Shown piece by piece: positions 47,953 through 60,352 of a stretch of 64,000 nt of DNA. The stretch lies in contig JAHLMK010000006.1 of the NCBI GenBank assembly GCA_019915135.1, positions 2,790,001 to 2,854,000 on the forward strand, read 5' to 3'. The notes beneath the pieces were generated by a model that was given only the letters and a program-made list of their open reading frames with translations, was not told where the DNA came from and ran no database searches. How positions within the stretch are numbered: position 1 is the first letter of the stretch; each line of letters starts with the position of its first letter. The translations under genes and the position numbers were made by a program. The stretch comes from Strobilurus pachycystidiatus (lineage: Eukaryota; Basidiomycota; Agaricomycetes; Agaricales; Physalacriaceae).

Positions 47953-49877
47953 CTACAACGCTTCAAGCTTCCCGTTCCATTCTACCACCTTTGGATACAC
48001 CATGACCTTTTTAACCGTCAGTTGCACACTTTGCCCCTCACACGTGTCACTGACCTTTGACCGCGTAAAACCAACCACTTGGAGGCCTTCCGTGGAGGAC
48101 GCGCGAGACAGTGCGACATATGTTTGGCCTGTAGTGTATACGCATTCAGCCAACGCCAGCCTGAGGGTCAGAGTACCGCTGACCTTTCTCAAATATTCTG
48201 GAAAGATTGACCTTTACGCGGTGGATCGTTTGACCTTGACTTTTGTGAATCGACATCGCCCAAGCGAGTATCAACGGACTGTGCAGCAATACTGGTCAGT
48301 CCACCGTCGCTGGCGGTGAACACAACCACTACCCACATTTGAGTCCTTTTCGCGCTTGACTTGCCGTCCGAATTGTCTGCATGAAAGACCTCTGTCTTCA
48401 TCAGCACAGCCTCCGTCACAACCTCGCCCACTGCGCCCGGTTTGGCGTATTGAAAGAGCACAAGCGGCAGGCGCGTTGCGCGCTCCCTTCTCCTCTTTGC
48501 CCGGCTTTCACCCATAATAGCCCTTCCGTCCTCTCCCAACACCACGTTCCTCAATGGGCCGCCTTTCTTTTTCCCTTGCGCTCCTCCCTCCAGTTGCCCC
48601 GACTCGTAGAATCCTATCACCTTCCCGACGAGACCGTTGACCAAGACGTCGTCTATGTTCTTGACCAGCATTACCTGTGCTCCAACTTTCAAAACCAGTT
48701 CCTCCTCCACCATCAAGGTCGAATCAAGAAAGTTTTTCGACCCTGTGTCCGTCGCCTCGTACAGGAACGTTTCAGCGTGGAGGCCGTTGAGATGTCTGTC
48801 GTTAGCTTCCTTCACCGCCTTCCGCGTCGAGAACAGCTCTGTTGGCAGCAACTCGTTCATCTTCGACACCGGAACACCTGAGCCCTGTTTACCCGTCATG
48901 ATATGCTCGACGGGCAACTCTCTGGATAGCGACTTGAACAGCGTGACCGCGTCCTCCGTCGGCGTCCCCATACGTACAGAGTTTAAAGCGTTTACCAAAC
49001 CTTTCCTGCCTAGTCAGACCTGAACAGAGATGAAGACACGCAGGGCCTACTGTTGTCTGTTTGTCGAAACACTTTCACCAGCTGCACCTCGCGGTCCAGC
49101 GTGTCCCTCCATGCCGCTGACTCGAAAGCGAAGAGAGGCTCCCGAGAACCGGTAGTCACCGGTGGGAGCTGCAGGAAATCTCCCGTAACCACCACTTGCA
49201 GGCCCCCGAACGGCTTATCGAAGTTTTTCCTGATCGTCTGTGCAATCTTACCCATCATGTTGAACGTCGGTGAGTCTATCATTGAAACTGCCCTCCGTCA
49301 GCTTGCGAAACGCACATGTTTTGCAGCTCACTTTCGTCTATGATGAGCACCTTGGCCTCCAGCCATCTTTTCTTCGCCCCCTTGCACTTCCTAATCCACG
49401 CTACAACGTCCTCCAGCTTTTCACCGTTGGTCTTCAGGCAGCCCCAGGAATTCACTGTTTGTCCTGTGGCTGATTAGCTGTGGGCTGCCAAACTGAAAAC
49501 CGCTTCCCCCCACCTCCAATGTTTGCTGCTGCCTTGCCTGTGCTGGCGGTGACCGCCACTGCCGGACCATTGAACTTCTTCTTGAGGGCAATGATGATGG
49601 CCCTCAGGAGCAGTGATTTCCCCGTACCTATCTCAAGTCAGACCATTCCAGGAGTTCCCCACGTCCGGTGAAACATACCAGCCGCGCCTGTGAAGAAGAT
49701 ACTCTTCCCCTCCTCCACCACCATCTTCATAACACGTGCTTGCTCGCCACTCAAACACACCTCGCTGACTTCCAAAGCGCCCGAGTCTTTCGACACCGCC
49801 ACCACCGGAACAGGCGCCGAAAAAAAGTCGCGGATAGTACGCTTGGGCGGCTCGCTCCGTTTCGTTGATCTGGGCAT
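47953..49877 (-). CDS. PIF1: PIF1-family DNA helicase
   Basis: A multi-exon gene with every PIF1 helicase motif when spliced. Motif I reads FTGAAGTGKS across a 51-bp intron (49628-49678). [13 protein letters not shown], then VLIIDEISMID (motif II), [16 protein letters not shown] (III), [22 protein letters not shown] (V) and [21 protein letters not shown] (VI) follow in order. PIF1 proteins are 5'-3' DNA helicases that unwind G-quadruplexes, act at replication forks and in mitochondria, and limit telomerase at ends. The N-terminus starts [25 protein letters not shown] resembles a PCNA-binding peptide. It is divergent from J4 with 88 bp between starts. The protein looks complete and functional, probably a nuclear copy rather than a transposon-borne one: no Helitron Rep domain is nearby. 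Confidence 0.9.
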
Positions 49878-49965
49878 GATGCAAGCGCGATCATCCCCTG
49901 CGAGAAACATACTAGAACGGCCGCGGACATCACGTGGCTCTCGTCTCTCTCTTTCCTCCCTCGTC
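49878..49965. promoter_or_regulatory. Short divergent promoter between PIF1 and J4
   Basis: Only 88 bp separate the two proposed start codons, so the genes must share regulatory DNA or overlap in their 5' leaders. It contains a CACGTG E-box-like hexamer near 49931. No TATA box is evident. Confidence 0.45.
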
Positions 49966-52900
49966 ATGTCGCAGCAACCTTTCTCGCAAGACAGCCTCTG
50001 TGATTACCTCGAAACCACATTCGACTTTGTTGCCACCCCTTTCATTCGGAGCATATTTTGGCACCACCTCCCCGAACAAGGGGAAACCTACCCTTGGGAT
50101 CGTGAAAGGGCCCCAGCTTCCAAGCAGGCCTTCCGCAACGTCAGTTCCCCTCTTCCGTGACTTTATTCGGCTCGATAATCCGGTCCGCCTTTAGGCTGCC
50201 AAGAAAACCGTACTCGACGGCGTACAACTGCTCTCCCGTCACCGGCAACTCGTCCAAGTGGACGGCTACTTTTATAACCAAAGGCTCGACCAACTTTCGA
50301 CCCTTGCCAAGCACGAGCTTTCCATGGACATGAAGGGATTCCTCTACCGGCTCCACGCGTTGCGCCTCGTTGACTTGTACCTCTTCGACCTCCCTCCCAA
50401 TGTGCGCGTGGATGCCATTGACCCTGCCCTCCACCAAAGCACCATGAATGTGGCTAACCTTCTTCTATCTACCCTCGAGAACCTTTCCAAGGGCGCGAAG
50501 TCTTTCCTTTCCTCTGAAGCATCCCTCCTGGCCGCGGCCCGCTCCGCTGCTCCACATGTTTCGCAAGGTGATGATCCTGGCTCCCAAGCCATATCTGAAG
50601 GGTACGCCCTCGGCCTCAGCAATGTCAATTCCGGCCTCTGGATTCTTCGTGCCAGCCACTTTGCCGACAATCTCAGAACAACTGTGGTACGCATAGGAAG
50701 CACACAACGCGACCTCTCCATACTCAACGCGCCTGATAGTTTTCAGAGAGGCCTCTCCTCAAGACCATCCAATCGTGAGCACTTTCGACTGCTTCCGGCC
50801 GTCCCACCTCACACGCAACAGGCTATCCGAACAGACGTACCATTCCACGGTTTCTTATGCCTTGGTCGAGAACCAATCAGAATATGATTTCGCGCACCCC
50901 GATTTCTACCTCTTCTTGGCCATATCACCCATCTTCTTGTTTTGCGAAGCGCCCCCCAGCGCGTCGAAACCCAGCCTCATAGGCCTTCTCCACGTGCGTC
51001 CCCATTTCAGACGCCTGTCTTACCCGTTAACTGTGTACAGTTGGCCAACCGTTACCTCTTCAAGAGGGGACCGCTCCCCCCGACGCTCCTTGCGCTGGAG
51101 AAAGCCGCCGTGGAATGCCTTTTTCGCATCATTCAAGGAGGTGTCTCCGTCGTAAACTCCCTCCTCACGCTTGCCGATGAGGTCAAAAAGATCCTCTCTC
51201 TCCCATGCAATATAGATCAATCCGCCTGGTACAGGACCATGCTCGAAGAGGTTGTCACAGCTGCACCCCTCCCTGTCAACGGACCCAGGCAACTCCGCCA
51301 GCCATCTGTGAACAGCAATGGAGGCGAGGAAGGTCAGGCGGAACCGCCCAACCAAAAAACCCGTCGCAAGCGCACTTCGGATCGTCAAGAGAGACAGCCG
51401 CGGACCAAAGAGGGTCCCATTTCCCCCTCCGTTGTGGACGACGAAACTCCGCCACCGCCAGATGACCTTCGCCACGCCGCCACCCCAGTACGAGCGGCCA
51501 TTCGCCAACAGGTGTTGGAATCTACCGACGCCCATATTGCAATGCTGTTGGCCAATACCCTCAAGGCCACGACGACGCCTGCTTCACAGTCTATTGTTGG
51601 TGACAGAAGCGGCGAACGCACTGATGTAGGTTGCCCAATCTTGAACATCGTTTACCTCTCATTATCACCCCAGCGCGCGGTACCGATCGCATTCAAAGTT
51701 TATGATTCCCGCTCCAACGGCTGGGTGCAGGTGACAGTGAAGCCACTACAGCATCTCGTCAGTGTCATCCCTCTTTCTCGACCACGTGACCAAACTACCC
51801 CTCCAGTTGGACCTGTGCACCTTCCGGCTCAGCAAGCTGTTCACCGCCCACGTATCCAAGCCTCTACACGGCGCCGACCTACTGCCACTGGAACATGACG
51901 GTCTAATCGTCAAACGTTTCTCCCTCTCCCAGTGGGAGCAGCAGTCTACCCTCAAGCAATACAGCTACCCTTCCAGACACTTTGTGCATGTGTCGTCCAT
52001 TCAACGGCCATCCTCACCCTCCATCTCTCCGTCCCTTTTCAATTCCGTTCTTGATATCCAACAACCGTTCGATGCCACTTGTCAGCGTCAATTTTTCTGT
52101 TTCCCCGTCAAGCGTTCAACCCTTTCACACAGATCCGCTTTTTCGGGACTTTCCACATTTGTCAATGCCAGGACATGACAGACGTCTCAGTGTTCTTCAA
52201 CTTCTCGCCGAGTTCACCCTCGGCGACCGTGGGGACGTTGTCTCCCTCAATGACATACCGCACGAAGGGCGGGACGTCGAGTTCTTGCCCTCGTCCATAA
52301 AGTGCGTTCCTCCCCTGTAACATACGAAACAACCGTTGAGCAGTTCTCTCAGTCACCTCGACCATATACCCTATGTCCTTAGTGCGACGGAACCTCTTCT
52401 TCCCGATGATTCCCAACCCTTGGACATGCACTGCGGTCGGTTTTGGCATGCCATCGGCAGCGCCACGGCAGACCACCCCCAATCTTGCGATAACACCGGT
52501 CTCCCAACGACTGTCGAGGTCGTCCAAGGAGAATGTATCGTCATCTGCGTCGAGCGCGCCTTTCGCGCCAATGACTTTGCAGATTTTCTACGTTGCTGGG
52601 ATAATGACAGCCTGAAATACAAGGATATCGTCACAAATGTGATTTACATGAAGGCTGGTGATATTGTGTAAGTCTCATTTGCCCAGCCCGATCCCTTACC
52701 AATCCCCACAGTATCATTCCCGCTTGGGCCGAGACGTACTCTCTCAACCTCCAAAACTCTGTAGTTCGCCGCGGCACTCTCTTAAACCGTTTCGTCCTCC
52801 GCGACGCACTGCCTGGGCTCATTCAAATGACTGCTTTGGATACACAGACAGACTACACGCACACGTGGGCCCTTTACGCTCGATTCCTCATGTGCTGGTG

Positions 52901-53749
52901 CCATGGAGCCCTCGTCGGTAAGATCGCACTTATATATCTCGATCTCCCAATCCCGACACCCACTTAGGCAAGTCCGACGCGTATCGTCACCCGTCCCATC
53001 ATGAATTCCAAGGGCTGGTCGACATTGTTTTCCTCGGTTTAGTGATCCTGTCGGGCCCTCTCTTACTCGGACCAAGTGCTCATGACATGGTCCTCGCGGA
53101 ATGCCATGCGGCATCGAAATTGTTTGAGCAGTTTCTCATCTTTCACCGCGAGCACTACTCCGTCGACTGCTTCGAAGGGTCTGACCAATGCGACCTCTTC
53201 GTCGATGTTCCCACCGCGTTTCTCTCCGGTCTTATGGTATTCATCTCCTCCGTCAGGAATGTGCAAGCCCCGTCGGCGAGCTGTGCACACCTTTCGGAGC
53301 CAGCCGTAGCAGACACCATTCGCTCATTGTGGCAAGAGACATTTATGCCTATCTTCTCCATTCGCAATCCAATGAGTCCCGTCGACCTCGTCCCGCGCGG
53401 GGGGGCGCAGACCCTTTTCCCAGCTCTTCACGGGACTGTTTCCGCTGTGCGGTCCCAACCCTCACAGTCTGCCAGTATCAGCGATCTGGAGCCACAAACA
53501 CGACCTCTAAGCCCGATCCTAGACTCTGACCCACGCACCGACGCATCCTTCCTCCCACCCCATCAGGCTGTCTCTCAAGCCAAACGGCCGAGAGAGCGAC
53601 GTCGCCTTCCATCCAGGAAGCGTCTTCGTCGTATGGAACGTCTTGAGGAGCCATCGGATGACTCCACAGGGCATTCATCCGATGAGAGTGCACCCACTCG
53701 TCGCAAGCCACCACTTGTTTTCAGTCAAGAAGAAGAGGAGGAAGATTGA
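49966..53749 (+). CDS. J4: JmjC-fold family protein with degenerate iron site
   Basis: Starts MSQQPFSQDSL; exon 1 ends at 50139 and exon 2 begins at 50195. The architecture is as in J2 and J3: a helical N-terminal half (FLAISPIFLF, shared nearly verbatim with J3), a charged linker, and a C-terminal JmjC-like core. Here the core has lost the iron ligands. The HxD position reads SCDNTGL (aspartate kept, histidine lost) and the distal histidine position reads IIPAWAETYSLNL. It should therefore not be an active dioxygenase unless my alignment is wrong. It ends with a strongly basic stretch (KRPRERRRLPSRKRLRRMER) and an acidic tail. Exons look open with no stop. It may act as a binding or scaffold protein, or be decaying. 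Confidence 0.7.
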
Positions 53750-53780
53750 ATTCAAGCGAGGAGATCCCGTTAGGTCATTT

Positions 53781-55051
53781 TTACACGTCCATTCCGTAGC
53801 CACTCGTAGACAATCCCCAACACCATGGCTCGCCGTCCTCCAATACCTCTATCGTGCATCGTTCTTTTTCACCCCAATGATAAACGAAACCCGACCACTC
53901 TTCTCTTGACCTGCCGCGTGTGTGGACGGCAAGCCTTTTCAGGTGCGAATAGTAGTGGCGATGGTCGCCGCCAAAGAGAGTTTCTGCCGCTTTGATCGAT
54001 TCCATAGCCTGCAAGCGCCCTTTGGTTATGATAGTCACTCCCTCCAGTGCACTCTCACACCGCACTGACGCCAATGCTGCTTGCAGCCAACCCCAGCCGT
54101 TCGTCGACAAGGTTACCGAGAGAAAACGTACACGGCGCAACACCAAGGGCAAACATTTTAGGTCCACGACTTCCTCTGCAACGCGAACTGTCAGATCTTC
54201 TGGGCCGTTTACTCACAGCCGGCTTCGCTCACCTGTTTCGGCCACTTGAAGGGTCAATGTTCGCAGGATCGCACCATTCAACTGCCCACTCTCAGGGATC
54301 CAATCGACAGACAACCTTACCGCCCATGGCAGCACATAATTCTCCAGAAAGAGTTGCCACTCTGTGATTAGGCGCGTGCCACAGAGCTCATAGCAGGAAC
54401 CCTTGAGTTCTGCGATGTGCACGTCCGCGGCTTTGAATGGATTGAGAGCCGGTGGTTCGACATGCTTTTCATGGCTGAAGGTATCCCCCACTGCCATGAA
54501 GCTTTTCAAGACTGATATGCCGTCGAACAGGAGGCTTAGATCTCCCGCTCGGTACCTGCATCCTTCGAACCAAAGATGTTGAAAGTCCGCCTTCCAATGC
54601 TGACGTGCCCTCTTCACCCTCCTTGCCATCTCACCCCTTTCGAAGTCTATCCCGACAAAGTGTAGTGCCGACGTGTTGACGCACTTCTCCAGGTTGCACT
54701 CCAATATGCACAAATGTGCCCGCACAAGTCGGTTCCCCTCAGGCGTCAGGACGATGATTTTGAGTTTCCGCATATAAGTGGGCAAAGCCGGATTTTTCGC
54801 CAGGATGTCGCTGAGCTCTACAACCACCGTTGAGTCATTTGTTGGCGTTGGCAGCAGCAGTGGGCCTTACCACACAAGTCCTGGCCTGTGAGCCTCCAGG
54901 CGCACTCCCTAAACAGTAGGCGCTGGGCCACCGCCTGGTGTACTTTGGAGACAAGGGCCAATGAGCGCAGGGAGGCCTGGTCCTCCCTCAGCCACTGCAC
55001 GCATTCGTCCCACATTTCCCCAGGCATGAATTTGGACCCCTTGTTTCCCAT
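53781..55051 (-). CDS. F-box-like protein F3
   Basis: Three proposed exons starting at ATG 55051 and ending at 53781. The N-terminal FMPGEMWDECVQWL ... LRSLALVSKVHQAVAQRLLF fits an F-box fold. Two introns (the second 45 bp, ending CTGACAG) join in frame to segments with irregular leucine-rich strands (RKLKIIVLTPEG, VRFLSVTLSTNGWGWLQ, LKRLAVHT). A substrate adaptor role in an SCF ubiquitin ligase is the usual expectation; the target is unknown. Its 3' end converges with J4, with about 30 bp between stop codons. Confidence 0.65.
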
Positions 55052-55712
55052 CGTGGACGCAGGAAGAAAGCAGACATCACATTCCACTTGAAATATCCCT
55101 AAATTGTGTCACACCTTTGACTGCTCACGTTCATCGTATACCCGTTTCCAATGGCAATAGAACTAGCCCGGCTCCCTCGACATCTCTCCGGAATACCACG
55201 CCCGCAGTCTTAAATGCCCTCTTGACCCGCTGACCTGTCCGCGATCTAGCGCTGACAATAGGACGTTTCTTGTTCAACAGATGCGGGTTGGAGTCTTGCA
55301 CTCCCCGAGCGGCTGTGAGCTTGTGTTTGCCCTCACATCATCCTGGCATCAGTCCCGAAGTTCGTACAGCACCTGTTTCAGCACTCTTGCATCCACATGT
55401 ACGTCGTGACGGTCGCGTCGGGACCCCGTATATCCAGGGAGTACAGCCATTCTGACCTCCATGACTTAGCGAGAGGTGGCGATGCCAGTGAGCGGCCGTC
55501 GCATGGGCCAAAGGCAAAAAGGTATTCCCACACATGCGTGTACAAATCTCGCTAGTACTAATTCCCGTGGTTTCAAGTCACTGTGACCCCTACAGGTGAC
55601 TTTATCGTGTCACCCTCCTTTGCACCGACTGTCGCCACCATGAAAAAGCTGTGTATCCGTCGCACTCACCGAACAAGGGCTTCATCAGGCGAGCCAACAG
55701 GCAAGACAGGCT
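55052..55712. other. Intergenic between divergent F3 and F4
   Basis: About 660 bp with only short chance frames. It presumably holds both promoters. Confidence 0.5.
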
Positions 55713-57194
55713 ATGCACGTACGTCTCTCCGCTAGTGCCTACGCTCATGCATCGACAACTCCTTCAGACTTGCCACTCAACATGGTCAGGGAGATTGGCA
55801 CGCACATTTCAGATGGCCGGAGCATAGCATCATTTGCGCAAGTGGACCGGCGCACCCACTTTCAGTTGCTCCCTTTCGTCCACGCCTCCGTTGCAATCAT
55901 CTTTCCTATTGAGGTGACCATGGCACAGCGGGATGTGCGTTCTTCGGTCGTGCCAATGTTTTCTCTCTCACACCCTCTCATTAGCCCACGCACTGGTACG
56001 AGAACCTGCTGAAGAAACATGAACACTTCATCAAAACCGTCACGTTCAAAGGCTCTGCCATCAGCTTGGAGGATGTCGTCCAACTCCTCTCGCGCTGCCC
56101 CACAGTGCAGGTCATTGTGCTCGATGGCATTGCCATGGAGTTCGATCATTCCGAATATACGACCCTTGCTTCATGGTTCTCCCTCTCTTGCCAACTCGTC
56201 CACGTCAGGAAGTTACATGTTCTGAGATGCGTTTTGAACTTCCCCCCCTTGTTGGTCCTCCTCAACTTGATCTTGCACTTGGAGGAATTGATCATAGAGG
56301 ATGAACTCCTCAATCTCACCACTGTCGCTATAACCGGCCTCAGCTTCCCGAGCAATGATATGACTCCCATCTCCCCACTTCCCGTAGCCTGGACCAAGCT
56401 GAAGATCTTGCGCGTGGTCAATGCCAGCGTCTTTGGGCTCATGGTCCTTGACCTGGATCCGATCGGTCTTGGCTATTCAGATGCACTTGAAGCTCTCGAG
56501 CAATTCGAGATAGACATTCATGATGCTCGCCACTCATTCTTCCTGCTACGTCAAGTCTTGCTTGGTAATCGCCATTCCATTCGCCAGCTGACTGTTTATG
56601 CTGATAGTAAGGAGTTTCTGCCTCATGAATCGAGCCACCAATAACCACTCCACAGCTCACCTGTCCAAACGGCCTTTGGAACACACTCCCACAATGCGGT
56701 TTTGTGATGTACTCGAGAAATTGCACGTCAGGCTCAACTTCGCATCACTCTTCCGTCCTCTCTCTTTTTTGGAGACCATGCCGCCGAGTGTCACTGACCT
56801 CACACTGCACCTCGTCATGCACAACATCGACAGTATGTTCCGATTACAGCTTCTTCTGGGCTGCGACATGATTACCGTCGTTGGAGATGCCCCTCATGAG
56901 CAATGGCTACGGTTACCAGCCCTGCTGCAGAGGGCCAGCGTGCATGTCGACCGCTTTGAGCTCAGAATCAGCGGATCCCTGGCAGAGTATCCGGACAGCA
57001 GGACACTGCGGGCATGGATGAGTAGTCGTCTTATGCCTGAGGCCTGGGGACCAGCCATTGAATATTGCGGTCGTCGTTGGGATCAGGGTTTTCTCTGGAG
57101 GCAGTATCACTGGGAAGAATCGCAAGCCTCTGACGGTAGCCTGGTCTTCCTGGGGCTTCATACTCATCGTAGTTATTCCCCAATTGAGGAATAA
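55713..57194 (+). CDS. F-box/leucine-rich-repeat-like protein F4
   Basis: Exons 55713-55934, 55985-56606 and 56656-57194, with introns of 50 and 49 bp and consistent phases, give about 460 residues. The F-box-like opening is SDLPLNMVREIGTHI ... SIASFAQVDRRTHFQLLPFV. The body has leucine-rich strands (VTFKGSAISLEDVVQLL, VRKLHVLRCVLNF, HLEELIIEDELLNL, LKILRVVNASVFG, SVTDLTLHLVMHN), typical of agaricomycete F-box/LRR proteins. The first ATG (55713) precedes the F-box by about 17 residues. No disruption is seen. Role: probable SCF substrate adaptor, target unknown. Confidence 0.72.
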
Positions 57195-57761
57195 GCGTGC
57201 CATTTCACACAACTATGAGTTATCCTAGTTCCGTCATTCCTTTATCAACTAAGTTGACACACTGGCATTTGCACATTCTAGCTGTCAGGCCACATGAGCA
57301 AGGCTATTTTGCTGCACTGATGCCACAACCGAAAAGGACACTACTGAACCAACCGGTCAGTCCACTCTCGCAGAGTGCAACCCAAGCATTGTGCTATCAG
57401 ACAGTCGTGAACCCATGGAAGTGCAAACCATTGACATACCATCGGTAGGTAGGTGACGGCATGCGGTCCCATTGAGGAACGGCCGCTTGTGAAGCCCTTC
57501 CATCGGGCGAGCTCGAGGCTCCCACCTCAACACCAGGATATCTCCACTTTTAAGAAGTTCAACCGACGTCTCTCGGTGAGAGTCAAGGGCATTTGGCCCC
57601 GAGACCGACCTAGAGTTGGTCGCCCATGTACGCAGACTACTGGTGTGAGATTCGAATAGAATCAGACAGTTGTCGAGTTGGTGAGAGCATAAATGAGAAT
57701 GAATTCAAGGGATATAGTCCGCATCAGAATCGGAGTCACTGCCGTACGTTTCTAGTTCAGG
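57195..57761. other. Intergenic, nothing recognised
   Basis: Short frames only. The 3' end contains the first, most diverged beginnings of the repeat that follows. Confidence 0.5.
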
Positions 57762-58360
57762 GACAGACTATGGCACAATCAGGTGTTCAATTTGGATGCC
57801 CCGTCACCATGGCCCAGAGGCAGACCTTGAGGAAACCCCGAGAAGGAGTCTTTTGGGCGTTCTGGGATGGCAGTGCAAACCATCGACATACCATCCGACA
57901 TGTTGCTAGGCTTGCTGGATAGTCCAGAGACAGACTATGACACAATCAGGTCTTCAAGTTGGATACCGTGTCACCATGGCCCAGAGGCAGACCTTGAGGA
58001 AACCCGACAAGGAGTCTTTTGGGCGTTCTGGGATGGCAGTGCTAACCATCGACATACCATCCGACATGTTGCTAGGCTTGCTGGATAGTCCAGAGACAGA
58101 CTATGACACAATCAGGTCTTCAAGTTGGACACCGCGTCACCATGACCCAGAGGCAGACCTCGAGGAAACCCATTCCGGAGACAAGGTGTCTTTTTGGCGT
58201 TCTGGGATGGCAGTGCAAACCATCGATATACCATCCGACATGTTGCTAGGCTTGCTGGATAGTCCAGAGACAGACTATGACACAATCAGGTCTTCAAGTT
58301 GGATGCCGTCTCACCATGCCCATTCCGGAGAGAAGGAGTTTTTTTGGCATTCTGGGACGG
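57762..58360. repeat. Tandem repeat of 166-174 bp, about 3.5 copies
   Basis: Copies start with GACAGACTATG at 57762, 57929, 58095 and 58269; the last is partial. Each copy reads in one frame a segment with TIDIPSDMLLGLLDSPE and DYDTIRSSSW. The unit is not a multiple of three, so no single frame keeps the same peptide through all copies. It may derive from an amplified exon fragment. Confidence 0.9.
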
Positions 58361-58893
58361 GATAGACTCGGATGATCCCTGTGCGCATCGACACCCACTC
58401 CTAGCCCAACAACGGGTTATATTCACTTATGGATATTGTCAACCTCCTCCTACGCTGTAGCGCGCTTGTTCATCTACGTGTCGGCCTTGGGCAGACGGCG
58501 GTATGCTATGTGAGTGTACCTTTGCTTTCCAAGAGTGCTTTGACATTGGATTGGACCCAGGCGGCGCGGCAAGGGCGCTGTCATGACATTGAGGTCGTTG
58601 TGCCGACAGGCGCCCAGGTCGGTGGCTCCGAAGAAACCTTTGCACGTACGGAAGTCAAAACCTCCATACGTACGCACCACCTGAAGACACTCCATTCGTG
58701 ATCCATAGCAGGCATCGAGATTCCCGAGGATAAGAAAGAGCCGCCGAAGCCCAAATGAAGACCGGGCCTACTCAGAAAAGAGACGACCCAAAAAGTAGCT
58801 TCATTAAACGCACCCACCCCAAGACCTACACACAACATTAGACCAGAAGAAGGAAAGAAAAACTGAGTGTTAGTATCCTCTCGTTCGCCTCAC
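58361..58893. other. Possible F-box/LRR gene fragment
   Basis: A plus-strand frame at 58429-58701 reads MDIVNLLLRCSALVHLRVG, like the leucine-rich part of F4. No start exon or F-box is present, so it is probably a remnant. The remainder is 3' flank of the next gene. Confidence 0.35.
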
Positions 58894-60352
58894 TTAGTCT
58901 TCGATCATATGGACGTCGAGAATCCCCACCTCCTCCTCTCCTTCCTCCCCCTCCTCGGCTTCACAGTCGATTGCTTTCGTAATCCGCTCTGAGAGAGCTT
59001 TGAGGAATAAGTTGAGTTGCTCCTTTCGAAAGGAGAATGGGGCGTTCCAAAAGTCCAGTGCCGTAACAAACTCTGGTGTCTCTTTCCACAGTTCGTTAGG
59101 CAAGTATATGACAGTAGGGACGAGTTCCTTCGATCCTGCATCTTCGTCATGACATAGTCGAAGAGTGAAATTGAGACCTGGCGAAAAAGATATTGATGAG
59201 TTATGCATCAGATCCATCACTGAACCACAGCTACTTCGTTTCTCTCCCGGATCATGCCCCTTTGTATAGGTGTATATACAGGTCATGGTACAGTCGTCCA
59301 CCGGGTTCGCCTCAAACTTGGATTTGTCAAAACTCACGGCCGTAACGAGCAGGCCTGTGACATCTTCGTATAACCTGATCAACTGGACCGTTTTGGCGTC
59401 GTCTGAGTACGCAGAGGTGGTGTGCTTTCCCTTCTGGGCAGAGTCTGGCCGTCGCGACGAGGTTCCAGCAAGGCTGTTGGATCTCCTCGTCACCGCCGCG
59501 AGTTCGACGTTCACCAGGCGAACTAAAACCCTGAGAAGACGAGATGGAAAGAGATTGTACAACTCACGTTCCCTATTCAATTCGAGAATTCTATTCTCTC
59601 TCTCTTGAATACCCACGCTTTGATCCTCGAGTTGACGTTTATACTTGTCCTTCTCGCGCTCCAGTATGACCTTCTCCTCGTTGGCGGCCTCACGTGTAAT
59701 GAGCTGCAAGACGCTGCTTTTACCATCCCTCAGCAGCGGTTCGTTAGCGACCACCTGGCGCGTCAATGTGTCAATTAACTTCTTCTGGTCTGAAGTCGTG
59801 GTTTAACAAAGTAAAGACGGCAAGGTAGGGACGTATACCTTCTATGGTTTTTTCAGCACCCTCCTGATATTGGCGCAATAACTCTTCCGGTTCCGTGTGT
59901 CTTGCGCGGATGAGCTCCCCTACTTGGCCCGACAGTTCGTCCTCGCGCATATAGGCCTAATCAACAATTCGTGAGAAAACCTCGAACACAAGGCGCACAA
60001 AGTAACACACGTCCTCCAACTCCTGCCGTGCACGGCGCGACTGTGGCCTATTGTATGGCTCATCCCCGTCAGAATGTATGACCACATGTACGCCAGACGT
60101 CTTCCTTGCAACTCGAGAGCTCTTCCGCCCGTCTTTGGCCTTGCCTTTGCCGTTCACAGCAGGAACCTTGCCACCCTTGGCTGATTTGGTCGTGCGGCGC
60201 CCTGTCGTCGTCGACATCTCTTCATCCTCTCCATCGATGACTATAGGATTCTTCTCGTCGCCGGAGGCGTTCAACGGACTGGGTGACCGCTTTCTTCGTT
60301 TCGCTGCTGTGGGCTTGCATGGAACAGGTGCTGCCCTCGAACTCTTAGCCAT
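58894..60352 (-). CDS. Csm1/Pcs1 (monopolin)-like chromosome segregation protein
   Basis: Starts MAKSSRAAPVP at 60352. The N-terminal part is disordered and basic (KRRKRSPSP, RRTTKSAKGGK), as expected for a chromatin protein. A central coiled coil spans several short exons (EEKVILEREKDKYKRQLEDQ, QERENRILELNRE). The C-terminal globular part contains RLYEDVTGLLVTAV, TCIYTY, LNFTLRLC and ETPEFVTALDFWNAPFSFRKEQLNLFLKAL, then an acidic tail. This layout, coiled coil followed by a small globular domain opening with YEDVTGL, matches Csm1/Pcs1, the monopolin or kinetochore-clamp subunit that forms V-shaped dimers. A 57-bp intron (GTAGCT ... CGCCAG) probably interrupts the globular part. It looks complete. 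Call from domain pattern, not alignment. Confidence 0.68.

Noticed and set aside
47756..48319. 187-codon plus-strand frame
   Set aside because: Antisense to the PIF1 exon that encodes motifs V and VI.
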